DNA from: Marisa cornuarietis
Lineage: Eukaryota > Mollusca > Gastropoda > Architaenioglossa > Ampullariidae
Direction of reading: 5' to 3'
Length of the DNA stretch: 64,000 nucleotides
NCBI GenBank assembly: GCA_004794655.1
Contig: SMMW01000046.1
Span: 9,411,501-9,475,500, forward strand
Positions 24,519-37,698 of this stretch are shown in pieces. A program made the position numbers and the translations under genes. The notes beneath the pieces are model-generated. The model saw nothing but the letters and a program-made list of their open reading frames with translations, did not search any database and was not told where the DNA came from. Position 1 is the first letter of the stretch; every line of letters begins with the position of its first letter.

Positions 24519-25577
24519 GAGACTCTAAAGAGAGAAGGACTAGCAGCTCAAGCGCGGGAACAGATAATCTGCGACGCGCATGCGCTGAACTAACTCATTG
24601 CCTCGTTTTTTCCGGTTTCACTTTATACAGTGTGTCACGGAGCTACTGTCGTATTTATTTTGAGATACCAGGCACTAATTGTGCGATTCCAGGCTGCCCT
24701 TCATGCAAAAGTCGATACAAAGGTTTATCATTTTTCCGCATACAAAGACTAGACAATCAAGACTGAGAAAAAGCTCTTGTGATTTGTGAGAGCTGTGAAT
24801 CGTGATTCTAGTTTTAACATTGAAAGAGCGACTATTTCTTTTAGACATTTCAAACCGGAACGTTACCTTAAAGATAAGTCACCTGGCAAGAGAAATATAA
24901 CTTTTTATATTTTAGAATAATTCGACATTCCAGTGGTTATAAGTGTTGCTGCGTCAGATAAAAAGATTCGTAGACGTAAAAATAATTGAACTATTTATCC
25001 AACACTGGTGTCTTGAAACTGTTCGTATTAGAGAGTGAGTAAGAGAGCAGCGTCCACGTGTATGTGTGTGAAGAGAATAAGTAATCTATTATAATATGAA
25101 ATCTGTTATAATATATTAAATAATTTGATAAGCTAACACAACACACGATGTGAATGTGTTCAAAACAACATGTTAAAAAAAATCAGTAAATAAAGATTTA
25201 AATGTGTTCCAGAATAAATGGAGTTTAAGGTACGTTCCTTAGAGCCTTGGTCTAAATTAATCCTGAATTAAATTCATTAAGAAACGATAAACTTGCTACA
25301 AACCGCTTTCTGTAACCACTCAGAAAGACAATGATCGAGAGAGCGAGAGCTTGCTGACATAACCATCTTCTTGACTTTGAAATAAATACATATACTACAA
25401 TACAACGCACTGTCTGAGCAAAGATATATCAAAACATACTTTCTAAGAAGATTTCTTCAGTATCCGAGGATTCTATATTATGCTCGCTGGTACAAAAAAC
25501 AAAGAGACCGGAAGCTGCCTGTCAATAAGTTAAGCTTGTATACAGCTGGACGCGAGTTGAGTCAGCGCTGGCCCACT
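24519..25577 (+). mobile_element. THAP-domain DNA element, copy 1 (ends eroded)
   Basis: Matches the element at 44173-45296 in the same orientation through several blocks: the left end (GACTCTAAAGAGAGAAGGAC), the CGCGGGAACA block, the THAP coding block, CATTCCAGTGGTTAT, the ATTTAAATGTGTT block, GAGAGCGAGAGCTTG and GCGCTGGCCCACT. The right terminal repeat found in copy 2 is missing or diverged here. It retains about 130 bp of THAP coding that copy 2 lacks. Confidence 0.7.
24665..24897 (+). pseudogene. THAP-type zinc-finger remnant, copy 1
   Basis: The first block reads CAIPGCPSCKSRYKGLSFF, the N-terminal half of a C2CH THAP finger. Its expected start codon is ATA instead of ATG, and a TGA stops it at 24764-24766. 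A second block in another frame reads FNIERATISFRHFKPERYL, which matches the C-terminal half of a THAP finger (the x-x-x-H-F part), with Ser where the third zinc-binding Cys is expected. THAP domains bind DNA in P-element-type transposases and in host proteins. This copy cannot encode a full finger. Confidence 0.65.
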
Positions 25578-28529
25578 TTCCTTCAGTGTCTCTGGTTTTC
25601 AACTTCAACCCCCTTGTTGTAACCCATTCGTGATCTCAGTTACGTAACGAGCACAGTCGTCTATCCAGATAGCAAAACAAACAAACAAGCAAACACAGAT
25701 GGTGTGTGGATCCTGACCTATCACCAAACCTCGTTACAGCGAATTTGTTTGACGTTTAGAGAGCAGCCATCCGGATGCAGCAGTTTTCTTGTCACAAAAA
25801 TCAATGGCACGCCGCTGTACCTGCACTTGCACCAGGTCACGTGACTGTGTCCCTGAGCGGAGGAGTGGAGGAAGGTTAAAAGGGCAGACAGTCTGCACTT
25901 TGCTGTGGGTGGTCTCCAGAAGTTGTGATGTGATCACGAATGACATAATTAGTCATTATATCAATATTTATTCTGAACATTGCTTCTCCTTACTCATCGC
26001 CATCACCATCATCATAACTATTTGTTTACGGATTGATCTCTTTTATTTATTTCACGCTTTGCATATTTACCATGATTATGTACAGTCTGTTGGTGTGTCT
26101 CTACGACCCTTGTGCGTGCCTGCTATCAACCTTGTTGCGTTTGCATATGCAAACATGCCTGAACGTGCGTTAGTGTGTTCGTATGCGCGTCCACGTGTGC
26201 GTGTGCGTATGACTGTACGAGTGGGTGTCTGAGTGGTTGTGTGAGGTGTCTGAAGCTGTTCCTGTCGACTTGTTCGGTGGACACCCCTTTCCTGTCATCA
26301 TCAGCGGACACCCACTTGCGTGTGAGTTAGTGGATACTTAAATCGCAGCTGACAAGGAGCTTGTCAGGACTGGAGGAAACCATGGCGACATGCACGTCCA
26401 GACCTGGCCACTGGCAGAGCTTGTTAAAGTACAGATGTCCACGTGTCACCGCAGCCCACACTGTACTCTTAACAGGATCAGTCTCCTCATCGTCTGCTGT
26501 ACAAATTGTTTTCTCTTAGGCTATCAAATCTTTCTCTCCAGTATTTTTAACAGGTCAAAGAAAAATCCTCACAAGATGGATATTTAAATAAAAATCTACT
26601 GAGATATTTGAGCAAAAAGATAAATACTACACAGGTGGTTTTTTTTAAACGATTTGATATTTACACATATTATCATTTACACAAATATTTATGTAGTTAG
26701 ATCAAAAATGGCAGTTTTCACAGACAGTTGTTTGCAAAATTAATCCCATACTTGCTCAGACTACAAACCGGGTTCAATTTATACTTATAGAAAATTATGC
26801 TGACTATCCGCTACTTCTTTGCTACGTTTTCTTGGTAAACTCTGGGGCCACGTCCTCAGTGCCCCTGATGTAAGGGCAGGACAGCCACGTGGTTTTAGGG
26901 AACATGTTTCCAGGCGATGTATTTCTTACGAAATGTGATTTCATAGTATTACAATTTTCGACCTGGGTATTCCGACTGGATGGCCAGGCTTACTCTTCTT
27001 TTTTTTGTAACAGCAAGCCTGGGGCTAGCAGAGCAAGTCTCACAGTATGCTTTCAGAGCCCCAGTGCAAAAGCGTTGCTCTCAGACCGGTGAGAATTATG
27101 GCCGCGCCGAAGGACGTAAAATTAACGTAACGTAATATCTTTTCCTCCTTTCTTTTGCTTGTGATGGCGAACAGGTTTCGGTATTATAAACCACACCGTA
27201 ATGTAATTGTATTTCTGGTTGGCTATGAAAGCTAGAGGCTATGAAACTAGTTGTCTATGAAGATAATGAAAACTAGAGGAGGGAGTGGAGGGGTGCTCTA
27301 ATATGTAAAAAAAATGGACCCATCGGATAAGAACTGTAGTCTCCAAGAGAGAGACCAAAATACTATTTTAAAGAAACTTTATCTCATTAAAAATTGTATA
27401 AACATGTAGATCTTTGGTTAGATTTTTGTGGGAGTCATACCACCATCAGTCTGCAACTTTCTCAACAAAGCAGTATTTTTTTTTTTCCTTAGTCAAGAAA
27501 AATCCGGACAGTGTTGTTTTTTCCCCTCAGCGTGTACGTGTCTCGTTAGAGGAAGTGACGCAACTGAAGCCAACGACGACCTTTAACTTTCTAGGGAGTA
27601 ACTCTACAAATTGCAGTTGCAGGAACTGCTCATCACGCTTCTGGAAATTGGGACTAGAACACAAAAAATATCAAAATAAATCCGCTAGTTTAAAAAAATG
27701 TTTTGAGAAGTATTGATTTCTTTAAGGCCAGATCTGTTTAAAGGACATTTATCCTTCTACACACAAGCCTGATCGGAAATGTCTTCCAAGGCTTGAGAAA
27801 ACAAGAGCATGTCATGCAGGTGAGTAGATAAGACCACAAAGATGAATAAATGGGAGACAACTAAAAGAACAGAAGAAAATAAGGAAGAAAGAAATAAAAC
27901 TAAAAAAATGAATAAATTAAGTAAGAAAGACAAAAAGTAAAGTGAAACAAATGCAAACAAGGAGTTAATGAATGAATTTATAAAGAAAACTTGATCACAA
28001 AACTCTTAACGCTCATAAGCACTGGATCTTTTGCACAATTTAGACACAAAATCAGTTGATCTCAAACACACTTTAGACACAAAAATGACCTGTCAACGAC
28101 TAACAAGCAGATTCTGATGCTTAATGCAACATGGTATATAAACATGGCGTCCAGCAGTTTGCAAACAAATAAACAAAAAAAAATCAAACAGAAAAAAGCA
28201 GAATGAAATTTATTTCAGATGATTAGCTCCCATGTTCATTCGTCTCTGGTATTTAGAATTCAATCTTGCTCAGGTGTCCCGTCAAGTAGCTGATCTTTCT
28301 CATCGAAGTCACATTGTTGATTAAGTTGCACATTTTCTGTTTTTGTTGTGATTTTGAAGACTTTTTTTTTTTTTAGAAACTGTGGGCGTTTACCCGTCAA
28401 CGCAAGGTGTTACTCAAACAGGACAAAAGTCACAATGTCATAAAATTTTCTTGCTCACACATTTTGATAACATCCGACTTTTTTAAAAGTCATGTTACTA
28501 GCAGCTACCCGTAATAAGGACCACTGTGC

Positions 28530-28593
<64 letters not shown>

Positions 28594-28967
28594 TTTAATA
28601 TCCTAGGTTGTCTTGATTACTGTTCTTGACTTAAGAGAAAAATGGACTTGTAAACAATTTTGACGAAGTCATCTTTCTTACGCATACTAATGTCTCACTC
28701 ATGCATTCTAAATTGGTCGTACTTCACACACGGGGACTTTTGTTTGTTTGTTTTACATCAGGAAAGAAAAATAAACAAATCAAAACTCCCAGAAATATTC
28801 TGTAATAAACCATTTAGCACAGAGGTTGCAAAGTGCTAATAAAAGATAAGAACTAGCTAGAAACCGCTTCTTATTTCTTAAAAATGTCATGTACAGTGAG
28901 GCTGGTTTAATGTCTGTACACGTTTCCATCCGGGCTTCACGCCATGTCTTGTATAAAGCACTGGTGC
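25578..28967. other. Intergenic, no gene recognised
   Basis: AT-rich DNA with a GT array at 28530-28591. Short open frames have no recognisable domain. The region from 27.7 to 28.0 kb is A-rich on the plus strand. Confidence 0.6.
28530..28591. repeat. (GT)n microsatellite, about 30 units
   Basis: Uninterrupted GT array of about 60 bases. Confidence 0.95.
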
Positions 28968-29222
28968 CAGTTGCACAACACGTTTCTAAACCTTAAAACT
29001 ATTCTAAAGAAGCCAAATCTCTTCTTAGCCATTTTGATTCATTGCACAAGAACATACAAAAAATTGTACTGACGGACGGAAAGTCAGACTTAAACAACTT
29101 TATCTTACTTTAAACAGTTTTAGTTTTAAAAATTCCGAAATTGTGGTGTGCACTTTAAACTAATTATCTAAATAGAGTAAAGGCTTAAAATTGTTTAAAA
29201 TATGAAATGTGTTGTGCAACTG
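28968..29222. mobile_element. MITE with CAGTTGCACAACAC inverted termini
   Basis: 255 bp bounded by inverted repeats. The left end is CAGTTGCACAACACGTTTC and the reverse complement of the right end is CAGTTGCACAACACATTTC, with one mismatch in 19. The interior is AT-rich and non-coding. No convincing target duplication was found, so the superfamily is left open. Confidence 0.7.
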
Positions 29223-30016
29223 TCCCCTGATCTGAAGACTTCATCTCAGATTCTACACAAGCATCTCAGCTCACTTCTTTAGGTAGAAACAACAGCAACT
29301 TAACTCCTTCATAATGCAGTCGAAAGCGAGGTTAGTCAAAAACAGACCCTTTAATGCGAAAATAGGGGCACCTCTCACTGGGTTACAAGAAAATGTCATC
29401 AACGTCAGCGTATGATAAACAAAATTTGCAGCATGCTCAGATCGTCTGTTGAATGAGAGAAAAGATATAATGTCTCCAAGGCGACAAGAAATTGTTCTTC
29501 GCGCTTGATTGACTTGAACTTTCCCCGTGGGGGATATATTTCTCGCGTGTGCAGGTGCGTGTGCGTGGTCTTATCTTCACAGCCTTTATCTGTGACAGTT
29601 CGTCGTTCTGATGTAAACGTCGTCGTTCCCTATGATAGCTTGAGTAATGGACCTTGATGTGACTTCATTGCTAACGCTGGCGAGGGGACTGGAATATCCT
29701 CAGGGGTAAGTCGCAGACTGTGGAATACAAAAACGTCGCCTATGTGATAGATGAGCTTGTAACTTGCTGTCAAACACCTTTTTCGCTGCACAGCATCAAA
29801 TGAAAAGCTTATTTTTATCACACTGCTCCTACATCATTTATATCAACCAACATATCAACTTTAGTAAGACAAAAAAATATATCATCGACAAAAGGGCTTG
29901 AGATGATTGGCAGCTTCGAGTTTCAGAAGACTTTAGTAGGCACCATGCTGTTAACACCGATGAAAAATCTGCTTGAAATAACCACAAACACGCACGAATA
30001 CTTTAACCTTTCTAGG

Positions 30017-30184
30017 TTGCTTGTGTTTTACACCGAGCCAGCAGCTAAGGCTATATCACGGCAAGGCAGCCATCCCTGTAAGCAGATGCCACATACAGAG
30101 AAAGAACAGTGTGCCTGAGACGAGAGTTGAACCCAGGACAGCCAACCCTCACTTTATTGGTCACAGGCGCTAACCGTTGCCACT
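30017..30184 (-). mobile_element. tRNA-derived SINE
   Basis: On the minus strand a tRNA-like head comes first: A box near 30167-30184 (GTGGCAACGGTTAGCGCC) and B box at 30124-30137 (GGTTCAACTC). A conserved domain at 30017-30080 follows, containing GCCTTAGCTGCTGGCTCGGT. The same domain recurs at 7822-7868 and 63944-64000. Confidence 0.75.
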
Positions 30185-30419
30185 GTTATTTATTTATTCT
30201 GTGTTGACTGCCGCACGACATTAGTGTGTTACAGCTGTTGAAGTACAAACACTAAACATCTTATTAATCCTTTTCAGGAAATTGTTCGTCTGCCAATGTT
30301 ACTATTACATAATACATCAGACATTACATGATTGAATGTAAGCATACATGAAAATAAAAATCCAGAAAGACCGGGTGCTCCTGGAACGGGAGCTAGCAGT
30401 ATGAGAACCTTCACTTAAA

Positions 30420-32490
30420 GACGTATCCTATCCATCATCTGGTTGTATATGTGGATTTCCCCGGAATAAAAGAGTGCAAATAGCGTGCTGTTCTGGGTCG
30501 GAGAACTCGAAACCTACCACTTCTGTCTATGAGTCTGCTGTCATATTCCTGTCCGAGTGGACGAGAGTCGTCGGCTACAACTGCAGTCAGTTTGTTGTAC
30601 AGAAGCTTGTGAAACAGTGTCTCTAAGTCATTCTGCCCTCTCCAATCACACCTCCTGCTTTTATAATATTTTGGCTCAGCTTGTCCCTATCCTGTCTGGC
30701 TATGTTACCACCCCAGCACACTTGACCAAAGGTTCCCTATCAACATGAGCTTTCCAGGTAAGTTTATCATCGATAGTTATACCTAAATATTTGTAACTGT
30801 CTACTCTTCTTACGACCTCACCTTTAATGAGTATGTCATCAAAAACATGTCTTTCCTGAAATCTACGATCATTTCCTTTGTTTTCTTAACGTTCAGCTCT
30901 AAATAATTGTCGTCACATCAGGTAAAACAATGTTCAGTCTTGGGGAGCACCAGCATCGGTGTACAGAGCATCAGAAAGACATCACTAAAAATTCTTATAA
31001 ACTGAGGTCTGCTGGTCAGATAGTCTAAGATCCACAGAGAAGTTTTGATATCAACAATCATCCGAATTAGTTTTTGAACAAGCAAGTGACATTGCATTGT
31101 GCTGAAATCACTGGGGAAGTCAAATCATTTAATTCTAACGCCGGGCTTTTCTTTGGCACTGGCACAATGCTGGAAGTTTTCCAGTGTAAGAGGAAGAACT
31201 GTTTGACAGAGAGAAGTTGAAAATACTATAAAGAATTTTTGGCAAGTTGGTCAGCACAGCTCCTTATGATAGAAGGGTTTAACTTTGTCAGGACCCGCTG
31301 GCTTTTGAGAAGTCGGGGGACTTCCTCTTCTGTAAAGACATTATTAACTTCCTCTTCATTTTCCTCTTTTAAAGCATTATTAAGAGCCTCTCTCAGCTTA
31401 TTTCTATCCTCTGTAAAATCATGGCAGTCAAAGCGACAAAAGAAAGTATTCAGCTTAGCTGCGTGCTCCTTGTTTTCTGTTTTCTTATCTAATTTACCAC
31501 CCTGTTTATCCTGGTGCCCACTCATTAACTTAATCCTTTTCCCAAAGTATCCTAATATTGTGCTTTTGAAAATTCTCCTCTACCTTCTGTTTTTATTTTT
31601 GCTTCCCCTCCTTCATGGCCCTCTTGAAATCTTTCTGCACTGCCTTTAGGGCTGCCTCCCTATCCCCGTCCCTGAAAACCTGCTTCATTTTGTTTACTAT
31701 CCCCTTAATGCTCTTTGTTACCCAGGGCTTGTTGTTGGGATAAACTCTAATGGTTTTCTTTGTCATAGCCTCGTCTTCACAGAAACTGATATAGACAGTT
31801 TTGCGGTAGGTCTTAAGTCAAGTGTTAGGATTTCAACAGACAGATAACAGCATCTGAATTTCATCGCTATTTTGTTTAGGTGGCACCATTTTCTGTTCAC
31901 AAAGATGCAGACTCCCTCACCTCTCTGATTTCCTGCCGCTCTTGTCCGATCTGCCATAAACATCGAGAAACCATCAACATGCGGAGATTCAGTTATTACT
32001 TCGCTCAGCCAGTTTTCTAAAAAGCAAAGAACGCTAATTGTACGAAAGTCTTCTTTGTGGCGAAAGTTAGCGTGCAGTTCGTCAATTTTGTTTCGAAGGG
32101 GCTGAACATTCCCAGTCACGGCGGATGGCAAGTAGGGCTTGTTTTGCCTTGATTTATTTCTGTACTTCACTCCTCCCTTTTTTCCACCTGCTTTCGGACT
32201 TTGGCAAGTGGCAAGTCAGGGTGAGCTTCACCTTTTTTCCTCAGCTTTCGGACTTTGTCTTCGGCTGGAAAATCCAGGGTGGGCTTCACGACTGTAGTCC
32301 ACGCAGAAATTCTGAGCTATCCTGCAATGGCGGCAAAGATGACCGAGAAATAGCACAGCTTGAGACCGACAACTCATCCGTTGATGGCATAAATAACAGC
32401 AAGAAGAACAACAAACACACAGACACATCCCAGAGCTTCGTGTCATCCATTTTCATGATCAAATGGGACAGAAAAATTAGTAAAGGTTAA
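30420..32490 (-). mobile_element. CR1/L2/Rex1-type non-LTR retrotransposon, decayed
   Basis: On the minus strand, in order: an endonuclease-like segment (NVQPLRNKIDELHANF, LCFLENWLSEVI, GFSMFMADRTRAAGNQRGEG, VCIFVNRKWC); a linker (YPNNKPWVTKSIKGIV, RDGDREAALKAVQKDFKRA); and reverse-transcriptase pieces (KTSSIVPVPKKSPALELND, then SLWILDYLTSRPQFIRI, then ELNVKKTKEMIVDF and SYKYLGITIDDKLTWKAHV). The pieces are in different frames, with several stops and missing blocks, including the catalytic YxDD region. It is an old dead copy. The exact ends are approximate; assignment to the CR1/L2/Rex1 group comes from the motif wording only. Confidence 0.8.
31763..32170 (-). pseudogene. LINE endonuclease-domain remnant
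   Basis: An open frame of 135 codons holding the apurinic-endonuclease-like block of the retrotransposon (LRNKIDELHANFRHKEDF, FLENWLSEVITESPHVDGF, MADRTRAAGNQRGEGVCIF). It then runs into unrelated residues, so only the N-terminal half of the domain is intact. Confidence 0.7.
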
Positions 32491-34344
32491 AATTCCAGCC
32501 AAAACGCACAGACCACAGCAGACCACTGAGCGGCGCGCCGGAAGTACAGCCACTGCTCGCGGGAAAGAAAGAAAGTCAAAGACAGTTTGAAGACCCGATA
32601 CTACTTTGCGTCCAAACTTTGGTCTAAGGCTTTAATGTTCAATTACATAACTAAATGTGTCTTAAAAGATTTGCGCCCTTTTCTTCAGGGTCAAGGAATA
32701 CTTTGGTCAAAGCTGATTTTGAGCAGCCGACGACGTCCTTGGTAGACTGGGAAGTCAAGTGGGAAAATATTTGATGCTTCGGCTTTGACCCGTTATCCTG
32801 GGCTGCAGAGGTAGTCTAAATGACATTTGTGAGATCTCATCAGTCACATCGACAGCACAGCGGTATCGACCCAGTCAATTGCTGAGGTACACCAGTCGAG
32901 AAGTGATTCAAAACTACGGTATTATACGGTTGCTGCTTGTATTAGATGCTTGATGCCGTTTTAACAAAGGGTAAGTTAATGCTAAAAGTAATTATTAGTC
33001 TTGACTAGCTAATTGAAATATTTTAAAATAGTTTTCAATATGTAGAAAACGGCCATTTAAGAGCAGGCATGCATTTTTCGCGAAGTAACGGACGTTTCAC
33101 AAACAGATTAAAAGATCCTACAAAACGCAAGACAGCGTCAGTAGTGGATTAACAGACTTCAAAGTTTCTTTTCCTTTCTTCTGACTCGGGAAGAACATCG
33201 TGCTCTCCTTCTTGTGAAGAAATACGCTATAGAGGTCTTGCTAACATTATTGTAAATAGGTAAATGCACAAGTAAGAGGCTTCTCCCGTGGCTTAATGAA
33301 CAATTGTACACTCCCCTCCATATCCCACAGCAACTGTCAGCATATAAAGGTCTTGTTCACCTTTTTTTGTCGTGAAGTTTGATAAATCTCCTGCCAGCTC
33401 CTTTTAGCTGCTAATAACTAAAATGGCGAGGGTATGAGCCCTTCCTCCATAAGAAATGGACTAAAAAATGGAAACAGGAAGGCAGTAAAATGACATGCGT
33501 GGATCTAGAATTTTAGATAACTGCCTTGCGCTGCTTGAGGTGGGCGTGATCTGCTGACTGTATTAAGTGATTTGTGGCTCCTTGCAGGGGTGGAGCATTA
33601 ACCAGGCTATTCAAGAAAGCAAACCCCACCGGCGACCTCTAAATGTAAAATGTGACCATAAATAAATTGCGTCCATAACGATTAAGGACAAGAGGGTGTC
33701 ACGCATCGCTGGAAGGTTTCACACACACGGCGTCCAGCATGCAGCATGCAGCTCGTCGGCGAGAAAATGTCGGGCTCAGGAATCCCAGACACTTAATCCT
33801 CAAAATTATGAAGTGAATGAAAAATTAAATTCGAATTCAAATAATTATTTTCATGTAAACATCAAAATAAGTTTTACAATTAAAATAATACTTAATTTCA
33901 ACATCTATAACATTAGTTGAAGTTCATGTGAGCTATTAAAGTCAATGTTCTTCAACAATATGATATGGAAAGTGTTGTTAATCAATATGACAGGTAAGCT
34001 AATGATCGGAGGTAGAGAAGACGATCCATTGCCTCATATCGCTGTACAATGATGCTAATTCTCATGCCCAATTCAGCCTACTTCCTCTTTGGACGTTTCT
34101 CTCTCCAGGCGCATGACTGCCCATGCAACACCTCTGTGCTTCCACCCCAAACAACCCCTCTATGCTAGCACATACGACACCCTTTCTTGTATAAGGGGCC
34201 TCAGGCTTGTCAGCAAGCCATCCTAAACCCTAATTGGGGTGATAGTTACGTCTCATTAGAGTTACCACGCGACACATTTCTCTTACGGTTATAATATTTC
34301 AAGTTCACAAATAGCAGTTTTGAGTGTTATGTCGCGATTTGGGG

Positions 34345-34432
34345 GCATTTGGGGGGATTCAGTGGCTAGGGATTAAATGCCTGGGGGATTAAGTGTCGGG
34401 GATTAAATGTCTGTGGATTAAGTGTCCGATCA
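34345..34432. repeat. 15-bp minisatellite, about five diverged copies
   Basis: Repeated GGGGATTAAGTGTC / GGGATTAAATGCCTG units in tandem. Confidence 0.75.
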
Positions 34433-34570
34433 CCGGGCTCAGGGCATGGACAAGAATGACGACAAATTAAATTTCAAAGAAACTGAACTCGAAATTAATA
34501 TTTGATTGTGTGAAACGAGTTCTTCTAGTGGCCAGAGCAGCTTCTGAAATATACCATAAGAAAAGTTTGA

Positions 34571-34573
<3 letters not shown>

Positions 34574-34620
<47 letters not shown>
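34574..34620. repeat. (GT)n microsatellite
   Basis: About 23 GT units, responsible for Cys-Val repeat frames. Confidence 0.95.
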
Positions 34621-34621
<1 letters not shown>

Positions 34622-37174
34622 TACTCACGTGTATTTTCAATACCATCTTCTAGCAAGTCGCATAGTGACGTTAAAGACAGGGGCACACTACACCTGGCAA
34701 ATTTGTCTCATCATCTTCTTTGTCAGGTACAATATGATTTACTTATTAAGGGGCAACACGTTCAAGTTGGTGTTTAGGTCAGCAAAATCAATGACCGCTT
34801 CAAACTATAGTTCATCGAACTGGTTCCTCAAAGCCTTTTTCAAAAAATCAATGGTTCCCTTGAGATTGTGGTTAGTTAGACTTTCACAGAGAGCCTCCCA
34901 GGACTACGCCCTGATGCCATACATACGAGTCTGGATGAACTCTGTTCAGACACCAGATCCCCTTGTGACAGGCTGGAGAATATCATTTGTTTAGCGGTCC
35001 ACTTTGTTGATTTGCAGTACTGTTCATCTCGCCCTTTTTTTCTCTCCAGGGGCTGTCGCAGTTAAGTGGCCTGGTACAAGACAAATAATGTTTCTCCTTA
35101 TTCGATGGCCACCCGATGGCCGTCTGATAACAATGAAATATTAGGACTTTTTCTGGTCGCTCCAGCTGCTGCGCCCTGACATTGTGACTTGTTTCCGAGT
35201 TATTTCTCATGCAAATGAAGCTAAACAAAATGTTTGAATACTTCGAAACATCAGGTACAGCGCAAGTTTATTCTCCGACTCCTGCGAAGTGACGACACTG
35301 GCAAAGAGGAGAGACGAGTGGTGTAGAGGAGAAATGAAAATAAATAAATAAATGAAATTTTATCCAGTTTCGCTGTTACATGATTTGTTATGAAATAAGT
35401 AGCATGTTTTAATTATTTCTTATTAATTTTTATAATTAGCCTATTATTATATATTTTATATCTATATTATAGTGTAGTTATAATAATTTAAATTGCTTAC
35501 AAAAGCATCAGCACAAAATGTTTTATGAGTTTTGATTACGCCCCATTTCTCACGCATTTATTATTTTCTTCACAAAATATTTACTTTCAGTTTTGCTTCA
35601 TGCATTCTTTTACCTTTGAAGTGATTTTGCTCTTTACTCTTATTCAAGGTCTTTAATTTTCAAGTTATTTCTTAGATCTGTGGTGTCATCATCTATCGCT
35701 TGCTCCTATAGTTCGTTCCCACAGGTAAAACAAAGATGTACGAATCCGAAGTACCACCGATTTAGAGAACATGCGAACTAAGATCGATTTAGTAAACATG
35801 AGAAGTAGCCTCCTCGAGACTAAATAAACGAACAAACAAAAACCTTCATCCCATTTACTTCTCATGTGTTACGCCATTATTTTGTTTCATTTTTTTCAAA
35901 ATGGGGAATATTTGACATTTATCGCTATTTTTGTACAAGCCGTAAACAGTTTAATTTTTAATTTTAAGTAATTTTTTAATGAAAGATTTATTTCGCCACG
36001 AATTGAACGGATGTTCAGCTTTAGCTTTTGCAGAAGTAGATTACGGAAGACACACAAGTAACGCGCTTTGTAACGCTGACCCCACGTAACAATCTTTGTC
36101 TCTGCGTCACTTCCGCCTGTTTCCAGTCGGCAGATGGCGGCTCTGTAAAAAAATGTGTCACAGAAACCTGCGTGAATGAGCTCCGCGAGTTTCTGCCCCT
36201 CAGGGGTAATAAAGCAACAGAAAAAAAATCGATCAAGCGGGAAAGGAGTTGTGAACACTAGACACAGAAAAAAAAACCCTGGAGCTCGCGATGTTGCAAA
36301 CGATTTTTTTAAAGTCTTTTAGTCCAGGAAGCTGTCGAAAGGAATAACACAGACTATGCACAGGTCCTTCACAAGATAACAAACGATGCACGTGACCTTA
36401 TCAGTGCTTTGTGCGACATTGCGAGTTTTTTCCCCTTGCTGGAGGGGTGACGTGTGAAGGAGAACAGGTCTTCATGTCACAAGATGCCAAGCGAAACACA
36501 GCCGTCCTCGTTGCCTTGGTAACCGCATGAGGTCAAGCACTGAAGGGTCTGGAACTTCCACTTTAAAACTGACTACAGACAAAAGATCGGTTTACTGAGG
36601 AGTATTGTCCAGAAGCGAGCTTTTGTTTTCGAGGGATACTTTTTAGGACTGTATATATATATATGTGTGTGTGAGAGAGAGAGAGAGAGAGAGCTAACGT
36701 GTGCGATAAATCAAACAGACTAACAAACGTGCGCGGGTGAAACAAACTTTATGGCAGGCTTCAAAAGGAGGTGTCGTGAGCAACAAATGTGCCTCTAGTG
36801 TGAGCTCTGTGAGTAAAGCGTACTACAGTGTAACTAAAGCCCTCCGATAACACTTCCAGACTGCTGGCATCAGCCATCTGCACAAGACGACTAGACTCAG
36901 TATGATCATATATGTGCAGCAAGTGTAGACTTAAAGCATGATCCCTTTACGTAACACAAGTTCATTGCATAAATACAGACAATAGATAAATCTTGCAAAA
37001 TTTGGACACCAGGAAGAAAATAAATGAATCTCATAATGCGTGTCACGAAATGAAGTTTGTATCCCACAATCCCCTAATCAAATGGTTCTATGCGGTTACA
37101 CTTCAAAGACTGAATGGATTTTGCACGAAGGGGAAAATATGATGAAGGTATTCGAGCAAGGGACAACGTATTAC

Positions 37175-37330
37175 GTTGGTACTGACAGTAGCATTTGGAA
37201 AGGAAGGAACAAGTCATGTTAGTACCGACCATCAGTACACCTCGTGTTAGTACCGACAGTAACACTTGGAAATGGAGAAACAAATCGTGTTAGCGCAGAC
37301 AGTAACATTTGGAAATGGGGAGAATGTCAC
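37175..37330. repeat. 43-bp tandem repeat with one shortened unit
   Basis: Units begin at 37175, 37218, 37246 and 37289 with GTTAGTACCGACAGTAACA-like sequence. Spacings are 43, 28 and 43 bases, so the second unit carries a 15-bp deletion. Confidence 0.8.
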
Positions 37331-37698
37331 AGCCATTTGGCAATGTATTAACATCCTTCACCCCAATTTCATCTTCCAGGATGTTAGGAAACAGGGAAGT
37401 CTGTTCAATGTAAGCATACTTCCGGTCAGAGATTTTACCCCGGTTGTTTGCAAATGACGAACGCTTCCAAGGCTGGCTGCTACGTGAACAGTTCAGCCCT
37501 CCTCTGGTCTCACCTATCAGTCGCCAAGGAAAGCGCCATCCTCGCCTGGGCGACCACTTGCTGCTGGTTTCCCTTGGCAGCCACCTGAAGAGGCGTCGCA
37601 TGTCTTTCAAAGAAACCTACAACCTGCCTCTGCTACAATGTGAGCTGTTGCACGAATGGTCTTCGCCATTAAGACCGTTCTTGACAGGGACGAAATGT

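Noticed and set aside
27414..27716. 100-residue plus-strand frame with a CCCCTCAG acceptor inside
   Set aside because: Lys/Ser-rich, no recognisable motif, and no matching donor exon in phase.
34575..34994. 139-residue plus-strand open frame starting in a Cys-Val run
   Set aside because: It starts inside a GT microsatellite, and the remainder has no domain, splice support or conserved pattern.
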